Positions 25,348-35,445 of a stretch of DNA of 54,152 nucleotides are shown piece by piece (positions within the stretch are counted from its first letter, which is position 1; each line of letters starts with the position of its first letter). The stretch is from contig CANQBP010000011.1 in assembly GCA_947589415.1 (NCBI GenBank), forward strand, positions 1-54,152. The letters are read 5' to 3'. A program made the translations under genes and the position numbers. The notes under the pieces were generated by a model. That model made no database searches and was not told the origin of the DNA. It worked only from the letters and a program-made list of their open reading frames with translations. Source of the DNA: an uncultured Clostridia bacterium. GTDB lineage: Bacteria > Bacillota > Clostridia > Oscillospirales > Acutalibacteraceae.

Positions 25348-26901
25348 TTAATTTATTTTCATAACTTTGATTGACTGCGGCAGCATTATAATTTTATTGT
25401 TTTTAATGCAAAATTCTCCTATCGAAAATACAGGTTCATCACAACTGTATTCAAACGGTGCGCTCTGCTCTTTATCTGTCGGATTTACCGCAATAATAAA
25501 TCTTCCTCTTTTGAATATGAACGGATATTTACCCTTTTCGGCATATATTACTTCAAAATCACCGTCTGACTGCAAATCTTCATATTTATGACGAACAGAT
25601 ATAACTTTTTTGATTGTGTTAAGGATCGAATCGGGATCCGATTCCTGTTCCTCAACTGTCGGCGCATCGGCACCCGTATCTACGGGAAGATACAGTTTTT
25701 CCGGCGGAGCTGCGGAAAAACCCTTGTTAATACCGTTGTTCCACTGCATAGGAGTTCTCGTACCGGTACGGCTGAAACCTCCCTCCTTACTCACAAGTCC
25801 CTCGGCGTACTTCATTCCTATTTCATCGCCATAGTAAAGAAACGGCACTCCGGGCATTAGAAATACGAATGAATAAGCAATTTTCGCTTCGAGAGGCGTA
25901 AACATTCTTGTCATTCTCGGAGTATCATGATTACAGGTAATAAAACTTATATAACCCTTCCCCTTGGTTTCATTAAGATCGTCAAGATATTCTTCAAGAA
26001 ATTTTGTTATATCCCCTTTTCCGTTTTTAGAAAAAATTGCTGTACACTCACCCGTTTTCATATTTTTTTCTCTAAACAGATGTCTGTATCCGTTATCATC
26101 ATGGTCAAGATAGAAATCAGCATGAAAACCAGCTCCGAGTGATACCTTCGGATTACACCATTCGGAAATTATTGCCGCCTCCGGATATTCTTTGTCAAGC
26201 ATATTCCTGATATTACGCCATATCTTACAGGTTTCGGGCTTTTCCCCGTCCTCGTTTTTAACAAGTGAATCTGCCATATCGACACGAAAACCGTCACACC
26301 CCATATCAAGCCAGAAACGCATAACATCTTTCATTGCCTCAACGGTAGCCGTACAATCGGGATCAGCAGGAGATTTTTGCCATGCGGAATGGGTAATATT
26401 ATTAAAACCGTAATTAAGTGCAGGCTGCGAACTAAAGAAATTAACAAGATAATTTCCGTCCCTGTCAGTAACTCCGCACACGAATTTATACTGAGGAGGA
26501 GCTTCCCATACGCTGTCCGTCCATATATATCTCCCGCTGTATTCATTTTGTTTCGGGTCTTTGCTTTTAATAAACCACTCATTTTGGTCGGAAGTATGCC
26601 CCGGAACAAGATCAAGAAGTATTTTTATACCCTTTTCATGTGCAGTCTTAAAAAGATGTTTGGCATCCTCATTTGTTCCGTATCTCTCGGCAACAAGATA
26701 ATAATTCCTGACATCATATCCCGCATCTTTAAAAGGGGAATCATAAATCGGATTGAGCCATATAGCGTTACAGCCAAGACTTTTCACATAATCGAGTTTT
26801 TCCTCTATTCCCTTCAAATCCCCTATTCCGTCACCGTTACTGTCATAATAGGTTTGGGGGTAAATTTCATAAAAAACTGCATTTTTTAACCAATTCGGCA
26901 T
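25348..26901 (-). CDS. GH13 alpha-amylase family glycosidase (cytoplasmic)
   Basis: 517 residues. The GH13 barrel (1-430) has all seven usual motifs, including ILLDLVPGHTS, GFRVDMAD with the nucleophile aspartate, IISEW with the acid/base glutamate, and TCNHDTPR with the transition-state aspartate. A beta-sandwich domain C of about 90 residues follows. The closest types are oligo-1,6-glucosidase, alpha-glucosidase or trehalose synthase-like enzymes; the exact specificity cannot be told from sequence alone. No signal peptide or dockerin is present, so it is intracellular and probably acts on imported oligosaccharides. The start ATG at 26901 follows GGAGGT by 6 bases. It is upstream of the cohesin-like gene in the same direction. 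Confidence 0.88.
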   Translation of the reverse strand: MPNWLKNAVFYEIYPQTYYDSNGDGIGDLKGIEEKLDYVKSLGCNAIWLNPIYDSPFKDAGYDVRNYYLVAERYGTNEDAKHLFKTAHEKGIKILLDLVPGHTSDQNEWFIKSKDPKQNEYSGRYIWTDSVWEAPPQYKFVCGVTDRDGNYLVNFFSSQPALNYGFNNITHSAWQKSPADPDCTATVEAMKDVMRFWLDMGCDGFRVDMADSLVKNEDGEKPETCKIWRNIRNMLDKEYPEAAIISEWCNPKVSLGAGFHADFYLDHDDNGYRHLFREKNMKTGECTAIFSKNGKGDITKFLEEYLDDLNETKGKGYISFITCNHDTPRMTRMFTPLEAKIAYSFVFLMPGVPFLYYGDEIGMKYAEGLVSKEGGFSRTGTRTPMQWNNGINKGFSAAPPEKLYLPVDTGADAPTVEEQESDPDSILNTIKKVISVRHKYEDLQSDGDFEVIYAEKGKYPFIFKRGRFIIAVNPTDKEQSAPFEYSCDEPVFSIGEFCIKNNKIIMLPQSIKVMKIN

Positions 26902-27181
26902 AAAAAGACCTCCGTATTTCAAATTTTCTAAAAAGATGATGTATTCTATAATTGATTATACCTGATTATGTCATTATCACCATTTTGTGTCTACATTGTA
27001 ACATATTTTGATATAAAATTCAAGTAATTATATACAAAACATAATATAATCATATCATAATTTGTCGGTCATTCAAATTATTGATTTTGCATTTTTTTAA
27101 TTTTAATTTGCCAATATAAATACGAAATTACGGCATTTATCAATAAATTTTTGATAAATTCTGCAAGTTTCAAAAAATGTC
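26902..27181. other. Divergent intergenic region, amylase and gltB
   Basis: Very AT-rich, about 280 bases, no gene. On the minus strand a TATAAT about 60 bases upstream of the amylase start could be a -10, but I see no good -35. Nothing else is recognised. Confidence 0.5.
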
Positions 27182-27210
27182 TTGCATTTTCGAGGTTATA
27201 GTGTTATAAT
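27182..27210 (+). promoter_or_regulatory. gltBD promoter
   Basis: TTGCAT (27182-27187), 17-base spacer, TATAAT (27205-27210). The transcript start would be near 27217, giving a leader of about 185 bases before gltB. Confidence 0.8.
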
Positions 27211-27216
27211 ATCAAT

Positions 27217-27402
27217 GTTGCACGGACCGGACAGAAATGCAAACTTGTAACACGGAAAATCTGCGGGCAGCTTCCTGCGAATATTTATCGTCGGAAAAAC
27301 ATAATCTTTATTTCGGATTGCAGACGGTTTTTTTGTTTGTGTCGCAGCAGTAGAAATAATCAGTTGATACGGCTTGCCGTATTTGCGAAAGGGTGAGAGT
27401 TA
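27217..27402 (+). promoter_or_regulatory. Structured leader of gltB with possible attenuator
   Basis: The leader can form a GC-rich hairpin (GCGGG/CCTGC around 27262-27277) and an imperfect stem ATCGTC/GACGGT (about 27288-27333) that runs into TTTTTTTG, an intrinsic-terminator shape well upstream of the gltB ribosome binding site. I see no known glutamine, glnA-type or T-box core, nor clear A1/G4 hexaloops of ANTAR targets. Attenuation in response to nitrogen is therefore inference. Confidence 0.4.
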
Positions 27403-30400
27403 ATGAAAAGAGAAGAGGAAAAGATCCGTTCAAAGCTGTATTCTCCTAAGTTTGAACATGATAACTGCGGCATAGGTGCAGTTGTGAACATTAAAGGTAT
27501 CAAGTCACACAATACCGTAAATGATGCTCTGACCATAGTGGAAACATTGGAACATAGAGCAGGTAAGGACGCCGAAGGAAAAACCGGTGACGGTGTAGGT
27601 ATCCTTCTCCAGATTTCGCATAAATTTTTTAAGAAAGCAGCAAAAAAAGATCTGGGCATAACCCTTAACTCCGAGAGAGATTATGCGGTAGGTATGTTCT
27701 TCTTCCCCCAAAATGAGCTTGCAAGAAATCAGGCAAAAAAGATGTTTGAGATAATTGCCTCCAAAGAGGGTCTTGAAGTTCTCGGTTGGAGAAATGTTCC
27801 GTCAAGACCGGAAGTACTGGGACAAAGGGCTGTCGAGTGTATGCCGGCAATTATTCAGTGTTTTATTAAACGTCCGGCAGACGTTAAGAAAGGTATTGAT
27901 TTTGACAGACGTCTTTATGTTGCAAGACGTGTATTTGAACAATCCAACGAGGATACTTATGTTGTTTCTCTGTCAAGCAGAACGATCGTGTATAAGGGAA
28001 TGTTCCTTGTGGGTGATCTTAGGAATTTCTTTCTCGATTTGCAGGATCCCGATTACGAATCGGCTATTGCTATGGTTCATTCGAGATTTTCAACAAATAC
28101 AAATCCGAGCTGGCAAAGAGCCCACCCCAATCGTATGATGGTTCATAACGGCGAGATAAATACCATAAGAGGAAATGCCGATAAGATGCTTGCGAGAGAA
28201 GAAAATATGAAATCAGAGCATCTCAAGGGTAATCTTGACAAGGTTATACCTGTTGTAAATACCGAAGGCTCGGACTCGGCAATGCTTGATAATACGCTTG
28301 AATTTCTCGTTATGAGCGGTATGGATCTTCCGCTTGCCGTAATGATAACCATTCCCGAGCCGTGGGACAATAACAAGGCTATGAGTCAGAAAAAAAGAGA
28401 TTTCTATCAGTATTATGCAACAATGATGGAACCGTGGGACGGCCCTGCTTCCATTCTTTTCTCGGATGGTGATATAATGGGTGCCGTTCTTGACAGAAAC
28501 GGTTTAAGACCGTCAAGGTATTATATAACAGATGACGGAAACCTTATTCTATCGTCCGAAGTAGGCGCACTTCCCGTTGATCCCGCAAAAATCGTTACAA
28601 AAGAAAGACTGCGTCCCGGAAAAATGCTTCTTGTCGATACGGTTGAGGGACGACTTATAGATGATGAGGAAATCAAGGAACATTACGCCGGCAAACAGCC
28701 CTATGGCGAATGGCTCGACAGTAACCTTGTACGTCTTAAAGATCTCAAAATACCCAATATGAAAGTCGATGAACATAACAGTGAGGACAGAAAGCGTCTG
28801 CAAAAGGCATTCGGTTATACCTATGAGGAAGTAATGACGACCATTCTGCCTATGGCGAGAAATGCCTCGGAGGCTATTTGCGCAATGGGTAATGACAGTC
28901 CCCTTGCCGTTCTGTCTAACCAACCGCAGCCTCTGTTCAATTATTTTAAGCAGTTGTTTGCCCAAGTAACAAATCCGCCGATCGACGCTATTCGAGAGGA
29001 GATCGTTACGGCAAGCAATGTATTCATAGGCAGATCCGGTGATATACTTGAAGAAAAGCCTGACAACTGCCGTGTTATGAAAATACAAAATCCCATTCTC
29101 ACTTCAACCGACATACTTAAAATAAAGAGCCTTCAAAAGCCCGGTTTCAAATCTGCGGTTATTCCTATACTTTACTATAAGAACACAAGACTTTCAAAGG
29201 CAATCAACAGGTTATTTATAGAGGCGGATAAGGCTTATAATGACGGAGCGAATATACTTATACTTTCCGATAAGGGTGTAGATGAAAACCACCTTGCTAT
29301 CCCCTCTTTGCTTGCGGTATCCGCCCTTCACCAACACCTTGTTGTTACAAAGAGAAGGACATCGCTTGCAATTGTTCTTGAAAGCGGTGAACCGAGAGAG
29401 GTACACCATTTTGCAACACTTCTCGGTTACGGTGCGTCCGCAATCAATCCTTATCTCGCTCAAGAAACCATACATCAATTGATAAATGATGATCTTCTTG
29501 ACAAGGATTACTATGCTGCCGTTAATGATTATAACAATGCTATTCTCCACGGCATCATCAAGATTGCATCAAAAATGGGTATTTCCACTATCAGATCATA
29601 CCAAGGCTCGCAGATATTCGAGGCAATAGGTCTTAGTGCCGATGTTATTGATAAATACTTTACGGGAACAGTCAGCAGAATCGGCGGTATAACAATAAAG
29701 GATATCGAGGACTATGTTGACAGACTTCACACTGCTGCTTTTGATCCCCTCGGACTCGGCACGGATAATCAGCTTGAAGCAAGAGGAAGTCATAAGTACA
29801 GAAGCGGCAAGGAGGAGCATCTGTATAATCCCATGTCGATATATCTTCTTCAAAAAGCTACACGCACGGGAGATTATGCAACTTTTAAGGAATATACAAA
29901 ACTCATTTCCGAACAGCTTGACCCTGTAAATATAAGAGGTCTTATGGACTTTAATTACGCAGAAAAGCCGATACCGATTGATGAAGTCGAAAGTGCCGAA
30001 AACATAGTTAAACGTTTCAAAACGGGTGCTATGTCCTATGGTTCTATTTCACAAGAAGCACATGAGGCTCTTGCAATAGCAATGAACAGACTTCACGGCA
30101 AATCAAACTCCGGTGAGGGCGGTGAAAGTCCCGAAAGAATTGCCACAAAAGGAACGAACGAGGATCGTTGTTCGGCTATTAAGCAGGTTGCATCTGGTCG
30201 TTTCGGCGTGACCTCAATGTATCTTAATTCGGCAAGAGAAATTCAGATAAAAATGGCACAAGGCGCAAAACCCGGCGAGGGCGGACATCTTCCCGGTGCA
30301 AAAGTATATCCGTGGATAGCAAAGACAAGACATTCCACTCCCGGTGTTTCCCTTATCTCTCCCCCGCCGCATCATGATATATATTCGATAGAAGACCTTG

Positions 30401-31947
30401 CACAACTTATCTATGACCTTAAAAATGCCAATAAATCCGCAAGAATATCGGTAAAGCTGGTATCTGAATGCGGCGTTGGTACTGTCGCTGCGGGTGTGGC
30501 AAAGGCAGGTGCGGAATGTATCCTTATTTCCGGTGCGGACGGCGGAACGGGTGCAGCTCCGAGAAATTCGATATATAATGCCGGACTTCCCTGGGAACTC
30601 GGTGTTGCGGAAGCACATCAGACACTTATTCAAAACGGACTCCGAAACAAAGTCGTAATAGAAACAGACGGTAAGCTCATGACAGGACGTGATGTTGCTA
30701 TCGCAGCAATTCTGGGTGCGGAGGAATTCGGTTTTGCTACCGCTCCCCTTATTACCCTCGGCTGCGCAATGATGAGAGTATGTAATCTTGATACCTGTCC
30801 GTTCGGAGTTGCTACACAAAATCCCGAATTAAGAGCAAAATTCCCCGGTAAACCGGAGTATGTAATAAACTTTATGATGTTTATTGCTCAAGAGTTGAGG
30901 GAATATATGTCCAAACTCGGCGTAAGAACTCTTGATGAGCTTGTCGGAAGAGTTGATCTTCTCAAAAGAAAAGACAATATTGAGGGTCGTGCTGCGTGTG
31001 TAGATCTCAATAATATTCTTAACTCCGATTTTGCAAACGAAAAAATCGAATACAATAACAAGAAGCCTTATAATTTTGAACTTCAAAAAACTCTTGACGA
31101 AAAAGTCCTTATAAAACAGCTTATGCCCTCACTGAAGAAAAAGCAGAAGAAAACCGTAAGCGTTGATGTTAAGAATACCGATCGTTCTTTTGGTACAATA
31201 TTCGGTTCGGAAATAACAAAGCTGTACGGTTCCGACCTTGAAGATGACACCTACACGGTAAAATGTAACGGTTCGGGCGGTCAGAGCTTCGGTGCATTTA
31301 TACCGAAAGGTTTAAGACTCGAACTTATCGGAGATTCAAATGACTATTTCGGCAAAGGACTTTCGGGCGGAAAACTTATTGTATATCCGCCAAAAGAGAG
31401 TAAGTTTGATGCGAGTGAAAATATCATAATAGGTAATGTCGCACTATACGGTGCAACAAGCGGTAAGGCATTTATAAACGGTGTGGCAGGCGAGCGTTTC
31501 TGCGTAAGAAATTCCGGTGCGCTTGCGGTTGTTGAAGGTGTAGGCGACCACGGTTGTGAATATATGACCGGCGGTAAGGTAGTAGTACTCGGTAAGACCG
31601 GCAAAAATTTTGCGGCAGGTATGTCCGGAGGCGTTGCGTTTGTTCTTGATGAGGACAGAGATCTTTATACAAGACTTAACAAGGAAATGGTAGAATTTAC
31701 CGAGCTTAGCGAAAAGTATGATATAATCGAGCTTAAAGCGGCTATTGAAGAACACGTTGCCGCAACGGGTTCGGAAAAAGGTAAGCAAATTCTTGAAAAT
31801 TTTGAGAGTTACATTCCTAAGTTCAAGAAAATCATTCCTTATGACTATAAGAAGATGATGTCTGCCATAGCCTCCTTTGAAGAAAAAGGGCTTTCTCCCG
31901 AACAATCGCAGATCGAGGCATTTTACGAAATTGTAAAGCATAAATAA
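27403..31947 (+). CDS. gltB: Glutamate synthase large subunit GltB
   Basis: 1514 residues. The class II amidotransferase domain begins after a short propeptide with Cys22 (HDNCGIGAVV) as nucleophile, and releases ammonia from glutamine. The central domain and the FMN-binding synthase barrel (about 800-1200) follow, containing GTGAAPRNSIY and the 3Fe-4S cluster motif CAMMRVCNLDTCPFGV, then the GXGXG C-terminal domain (FGAFIPKGL onward). It converts glutamine and 2-oxoglutarate into two glutamates with GltD supplying NADPH electrons. Normal length for bacterial GltB. AAAGGGTGAGAG precedes the ATG, and gltD follows 13 bases later. Confidence 0.97.
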   Translation: MKREEEKIRSKLYSPKFEHDNCGIGAVVNIKGIKSHNTVNDALTIVETLEHRAGKDAEGKTGDGVGILLQISHKFFKKAAKKDLGITLNSERDYAVGMFFFPQNELARNQAKKMFEIIASKEGLEVLGWRNVPSRPEVLGQRAVECMPAIIQCFIKRPADVKKGIDFDRRLYVARRVFEQSNEDTYVVSLSSRTIVYKGMFLVGDLRNFFLDLQDPDYESAIAMVHSRFSTNTNPSWQRAHPNRMMVHNGEINTIRGNADKMLAREENMKSEHLKGNLDKVIPVVNTEGSDSAMLDNTLEFLVMSGMDLPLAVMITIPEPWDNNKAMSQKKRDFYQYYATMMEPWDGPASILFSDGDIMGAVLDRNGLRPSRYYITDDGNLILSSEVGALPVDPAKIVTKERLRPGKMLLVDTVEGRLIDDEEIKEHYAGKQPYGEWLDSNLVRLKDLKIPNMKVDEHNSEDRKRLQKAFGYTYEEVMTTILPMARNASEAICAMGNDSPLAVLSNQPQPLFNYFKQLFAQVTNPPIDAIREEIVTASNVFIGRSGDILEEKPDNCRVMKIQNPILTSTDILKIKSLQKPGFKSAVIPILYYKNTRLSKAINRLFIEADKAYNDGANILILSDKGVDENHLAIPSLLAVSALHQHLVVTKRRTSLAIVLESGEPREVHHFATLLGYGASAINPYLAQETIHQLINDDLLDKDYYAAVNDYNNAILHGIIKIASKMGISTIRSYQGSQIFEAIGLSADVIDKYFTGTVSRIGGITIKDIEDYVDRLHTAAFDPLGLGTDNQLEARGSHKYRSGKEEHLYNPMSIYLLQKATRTGDYATFKEYTKLISEQLDPVNIRGLMDFNYAEKPIPIDEVESAENIVKRFKTGAMSYGSISQEAHEALAIAMNRLHGKSNSGEGGESPERIATKGTNEDRCSAIKQVASGRFGVTSMYLNSAREIQIKMAQGAKPGEGGHLPGAKVYPWIAKTRHSTPGVSLISPPPHHDIYSIEDLAQLIYDLKNANKSARISVKLVSECGVGTVAAGVAKAGAECILISGADGGTGAAPRNSIYNAGLPWELGVAEAHQTLIQNGLRNKVVIETDGKLMTGRDVAIAAILGAEEFGFATAPLITLGCAMMRVCNLDTCPFGVATQNPELRAKFPGKPEYVINFMMFIAQELREYMSKLGVRTLDELVGRVDLLKRKDNIEGRAACVDLNNILNSDFANEKIEYNNKKPYNFELQKTLDEKVLIKQLMPSLKKKQKKTVSVDVKNTDRSFGTIFGSEITKLYGSDLEDDTYTVKCNGSGGQSFGAFIPKGLRLELIGDSNDYFGKGLSGGKLIVYPPKESKFDASENIIIGNVALYGATSGKAFINGVAGERFCVRNSGALAVVEGVGDHGCEYMTGGKVVVLGKTGKNFAAGMSGGVAFVLDEDRDLYTRLNKEMVEFTELSEKYDIIELKAAIEEHVAATGSEKGKQILENFESYIPKFKKIIPYDYKKMMSAIASFEEKGLSPEQSQIEAFYEIVKHK

Positions 31948-31960
31948 GGAGGGGATAAAA

Positions 31961-33445
31961 ATGGGAAAACCAACAGGATTTATGGAATATAAAAGAACGG
32001 ATTTTGAGGCGGATTCCGTAAAAGAGCGTATCAAGAATTATAATGAATTTCACACTCCCCTCAGTCCCGAACAACAGCAGCAGCAGGCTGCAAGATGTAT
32101 GGAATGCGGTGTTCCTTTTTGTCAGTCGGGTATGATGATCGGCGGTATGATGACAGGTTGTCCGCTAAATAACTTAATCCCGGAATGGAATGACCTTGTA
32201 TATAAAGGTTGTTGGGAACAGGCATACCAAAGACTTAGAAAAACCAATAATTTTCCCGAATTTACTTCAAGAGTATGTCCCGCACTTTGCGAAAAAGCGT
32301 GTACCTGCGGTGCAAACGGAGATGCTGTAACCGTAAGATCGAATGAATATACGATATCCGAAAGAGCATATGCCGAGGGTTTTGCGTGTGCTAATCCCCC
32401 GAAAGTAAGAACGGGAAAGAAAATTGCCGTTATAGGTTCCGGCCCGTCAGGTCTTGCCGCTGCCGATCAGTTAAACAAAAGAGGTCATAGCGTAACTGTA
32501 TTTGAACGTTCGGATAGAGTCGGAGGTCTTTTGATGTACGGTATTCCGAATATGAAACTCGAAAAACATATTATCGACAGGCGCATAAATATAATGGAAA
32601 ACGAGGGAATTGTATTTAAAACAAATTCCGATATAGGAAACAATGTAAAAGCAAGTGAAATTCTTGAAGAATTTGACAGAATAATACTTGCCTGCGGCGC
32701 ATCGGAGCCGAGAGATATCAAGGCTGCGGGCAGAGAAGCAAAAGGAATATATTTTGCTGTTGATTTCCTCACTTCTACAACAAAATCGCTGCTTGACAGC
32801 GATCTTGCGGACGGAACATATATTTCCGCAAAAGGCAAAAAAGTAATTGTCATAGGCGGCGGTGATACGGGTAATGACTGCGTCGGCACTTGTGTGCGCC
32901 ACGGTGCGGAAAGCATACTGCAGCTTGAAATGATGCCTAAACTTCCCGACGAAAGAGCCGAAAACAATCCTTGGCCCGAATATCCGAGAGTATGCAAAAC
33001 GGATTACGGTCAGGAGGAGGCTATCGGCGTATTCGGCAGTGATCCGAGAATTTATCAGACGACTGTTAAGGAGTTTTTGTCGGATAAGGACGGAAAACTT
33101 ATCGGTGCGGTACTTGTACGTCTCAGACCGGAGAAAGACCCGACAAGCGGCAGAACAATCATGAAGGAAATTGAGGGAACGGAATATACGGTAGAAACCG
33201 ATCTTGTACTGATTGCCGCAGGTTTTGTAGGTGCGCAGAATTATGTAACAAATGCTTTCGGTGTTGATAAAAATGCCCGCGGTAATGTTTCCGCGCAGCA
33301 GGGCAGTCATAAGACGAATGTAGAAAAAGTATTTGTATGCGGTGATATGCACCTCGGACAGTCATTGGTTGTACGGGCAATCAGAGAAGGCAGAGATGCC
33401 GCCAAAGAGGTTGACGAAAGTCTTATGGGGTACACTAATCTGTAA
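31961..33445 (+). CDS. gltD: Glutamate synthase small subunit GltD
   Basis: 494 residues. The N-terminal region binds two 4Fe-4S clusters (CMECGVPFCQS, CPLNNLIPEW, CPALCEKACTCG). An FAD-binding Rossmann fold follows (VIGSGPSGLAAADQL) and then an NADPH-binding fold (VIGGGDTGNDCVG), ending in VFVCGDMHLGQSLVV-type FAD contacts. It passes electrons from NADPH to GltB. AAGGAGGGG precedes the ATG. It is co-transcribed with gltB and ends about 65 bases before a bidirectional terminator. Confidence 0.96.
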   Translation: MGKPTGFMEYKRTDFEADSVKERIKNYNEFHTPLSPEQQQQQAARCMECGVPFCQSGMMIGGMMTGCPLNNLIPEWNDLVYKGCWEQAYQRLRKTNNFPEFTSRVCPALCEKACTCGANGDAVTVRSNEYTISERAYAEGFACANPPKVRTGKKIAVIGSGPSGLAAADQLNKRGHSVTVFERSDRVGGLLMYGIPNMKLEKHIIDRRINIMENEGIVFKTNSDIGNNVKASEILEEFDRIILACGASEPRDIKAAGREAKGIYFAVDFLTSTTKSLLDSDLADGTYISAKGKKVIVIGGGDTGNDCVGTCVRHGAESILQLEMMPKLPDERAENNPWPEYPRVCKTDYGQEEAIGVFGSDPRIYQTTVKEFLSDKDGKLIGAVLVRLRPEKDPTSGRTIMKEIEGTEYTVETDLVLIAAGFVGAQNYVTNAFGVDKNARGNVSAQQGSHKTNVEKVFVCGDMHLGQSLVVRAIREGRDAAKEVDESLMGYTNL

Positions 33446-33511
33446 ATAAAATACAATAATTTCAGTCAGAAAACAGATCAGTTTAATACAAACCAATATA
33501 AAAAATTATTT

Positions 33512-33545
33512 AACGGGTGTCCTTTGAGCGGGACACCCGTTTTAT
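33512..33545. terminator. Bidirectional terminator between gltD and asnB
   Basis: AACGGGTGTCC (33512-33522) and GGACACCCGTT (33531-33541) form a perfect 11-bp stem with an 8-base loop and T-rich sequence on both sides, serving the convergent gltBD and asnB transcripts. Confidence 0.88.
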
Positions 33546-33577
33546 ACTTACAGCAATAACATCTTAAATTAAACTGC

Positions 33578-35416
33578 CTAATTTACTATTGAAACCGTGT
33601 TTTTTCTGAACCAATAATCGATCTGAATTATATAAGCAAGTATCTGCGGGGCACGCATAAGCTGTCCGTACCACGGGGAAGATATTTGGTCGGGATTTTG
33701 AATAATACTTTCCACTCCCTCCGGGTCAAGTATGTCCCTTATGGGAGATGTACTGTCGGAAAGTATTTCACGCACCTTGTTTGCACATAATTCAAAATAC
33801 AAAGGATTATGCGTTTTAGGATACGGACTTTTTTTCCTGTCTATAATACTGTCGGGAAGAAGTCCCCTGAATGCCGCACGGACTATCCCCTTTTCCCTGC
33901 CGTTAAGTGCTTTCATGCTCCATGGAAGATTGAATGCATAATCCACTATCCTGTAATCACAAAACGGTACTCTGACCTCAAATCCGTTATACATGGACAT
34001 TCTGTCTTTTCTGTCCAAAAGCGTCTGCATAAACCAATGGAAATTAAGCGAAAACATCTCCCTCATTCTGGCTTCAAGTCGGCTGTCGCTTTTTAATTTT
34101 TCGGTATTATTGCAGGTATCAAGATATCGCTGACGAACATACTCCTCACCTTTAGGCAAAAATCCTTTCTTCAAAATACTTTTCCTTATATCAAGTGAGC
34201 GTGACCACGGAAAATTATCATCAAACAATATTTCTTTATTATGATACCACGGATATCCGCCGAAAAGCTCATCAGCACATTCACCCGAAAGACCAACGGT
34301 AAAATCTTCTTTCATTTTTCCGCAAAATAAAAGAAGTGATGAATCAACATCAACCATACCCGGAAAATCTCTTGCATCTACCGCATCGGTAAGTGCCTTA
34401 AAAAGCTCATAATTATTGATTGTTACGTTGTGATGCTTAGAGCCTATATAGTCTGTCATTATACCTATAAATTCACTGTCCGGCGTAGGCTGAAAAAGAC
34501 TTTTCTGAAAATATTTATTATTATCGGTATAATCTACCGAATAGGTATCAATAGGTGCAAGACCGTTTCTCCTGTTATACTCCGATGCCGCATAGGATAT
34601 TATACTCGAATCAAGCCCCCCCGACAGAAAACAGCAAAGCGGAACATCTGATACAAGCTGTCTTTCTATTGAGTCGATAAGCAGTTCCCTTACTTCTTTT
34701 ATACTTGTAAGTGTATCGGAGGTATGCTCATGTGCCTTTAGGGTAAAGTATCTTTCCCTTATCATTCCTTTTCCGTCATATATAGCATATTCACCGGGAA
34801 GAAGCTCGCCTACACCCTTGTATATACCTTGACCGAGTGTTCTGCCCGGCCCTATAAGGAACAATTCGCAAAGTCCCTGTTCGTCAATATGCGGTGCAAC
34901 AAGCGGATTTTTCAGAAGTGTTTTCACCTCCGAAGCAAAAATAAGTCCGTTATTATATTCATAAAAAAACAGCGGTTTAACACCGATTCTGTCCCTTGCA
35001 AGGAATAAACAGCCGTTTTTTCTGTCCCATACCGCAAAGGCAAATATCCCGTTTAATTTATATACACATTCCTTTCCCCAATGAATATAGGAAGTAAGCA
35101 CTACCTCGGTATCACTGTTTGTACTAAAGCCGTATCCCTTTTCTTCCAACTCTTTCCTAAGCTCGGAGGTATTGTATAATTCCCCGTTATAGACAATAGT
35201 GTACGTATCCTCTCCGATACTTTTCGTCATGGGTTGTTTTCCGTTTTCCACATCTATTACGGCAAGCCGTCTATGAATAAGGGCAACGGGATTTTCAATA
35301 AATATACCGCTGTCGTCGGGCCCTCTTTTTTTCATGCAGGCAGACATTTCACACAAAATGTTCTGTGCCTCATTCATGTTCACATTTTTATCGTACCAAC
35401 CTGCTATTCCGCACAT
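33578..35416 (-). CDS. asnB: Asparagine synthase (glutamine-hydrolysing) AsnB
   Basis: 612 residues. The start is fixed by the nucleophile Cys2 (MCGIAGWYDKN) and by GGAGG upstream; the in-frame start 29 codons farther is not functional for this family. The N-terminal glutaminase domain (1-210) has RRLAVID and YNGELYN. The synthetase domain has the pyrophosphate loop FLSGGLDSS and the LSGECADELFGGYPWY and FEVRVPFCD motifs. It makes asparagine from aspartate, glutamine and ATP. It follows ylbJ by 29 bases on the same strand but is functionally unrelated, so it may have its own promoter inside ylbJ. The neighbouring gltBD genes are also nitrogen metabolism. Confidence 0.95.
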   Translation of the reverse strand: MCGIAGWYDKNVNMNEAQNILCEMSACMKKRGPDDSGIFIENPVALIHRRLAVIDVENGKQPMTKSIGEDTYTIVYNGELYNTSELRKELEEKGYGFSTNSDTEVVLTSYIHWGKECVYKLNGIFAFAVWDRKNGCLFLARDRIGVKPLFFYEYNNGLIFASEVKTLLKNPLVAPHIDEQGLCELFLIGPGRTLGQGIYKGVGELLPGEYAIYDGKGMIRERYFTLKAHEHTSDTLTSIKEVRELLIDSIERQLVSDVPLCCFLSGGLDSSIISYAASEYNRRNGLAPIDTYSVDYTDNNKYFQKSLFQPTPDSEFIGIMTDYIGSKHHNVTINNYELFKALTDAVDARDFPGMVDVDSSLLLFCGKMKEDFTVGLSGECADELFGGYPWYHNKEILFDDNFPWSRSLDIRKSILKKGFLPKGEEYVRQRYLDTCNNTEKLKSDSRLEARMREMFSLNFHWFMQTLLDRKDRMSMYNGFEVRVPFCDYRIVDYAFNLPWSMKALNGREKGIVRAAFRGLLPDSIIDRKKSPYPKTHNPLYFELCANKVREILSDSTSPIRDILDPEGVESIIQNPDQISSPWYGQLMRAPQILAYIIQIDYWFRKNTVSIVN

Positions 35417-35445
35417 AAAATTCCTCCTATCAACAATTGACAATT

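Noticed and set aside
25348-26901. Dockerin in the amylase that would match the neighbouring cohesin-like protein
   Set aside because: The C-terminus is a GH13 domain C and shows no dockerin calcium-binding repeats.
27217-27402. ANTAR two-hairpin antitermination target in gltB leader
   Set aside because: No pair of hexaloops with A1 and G4 could be identified; the best loop (CAGCTT) does not fit.
32471-33352. 293-codon open frame on the minus strand within gltD
   Set aside because: Lies wholly inside gltD on the opposite strand, without promoter, ribosome binding site or family resemblance.
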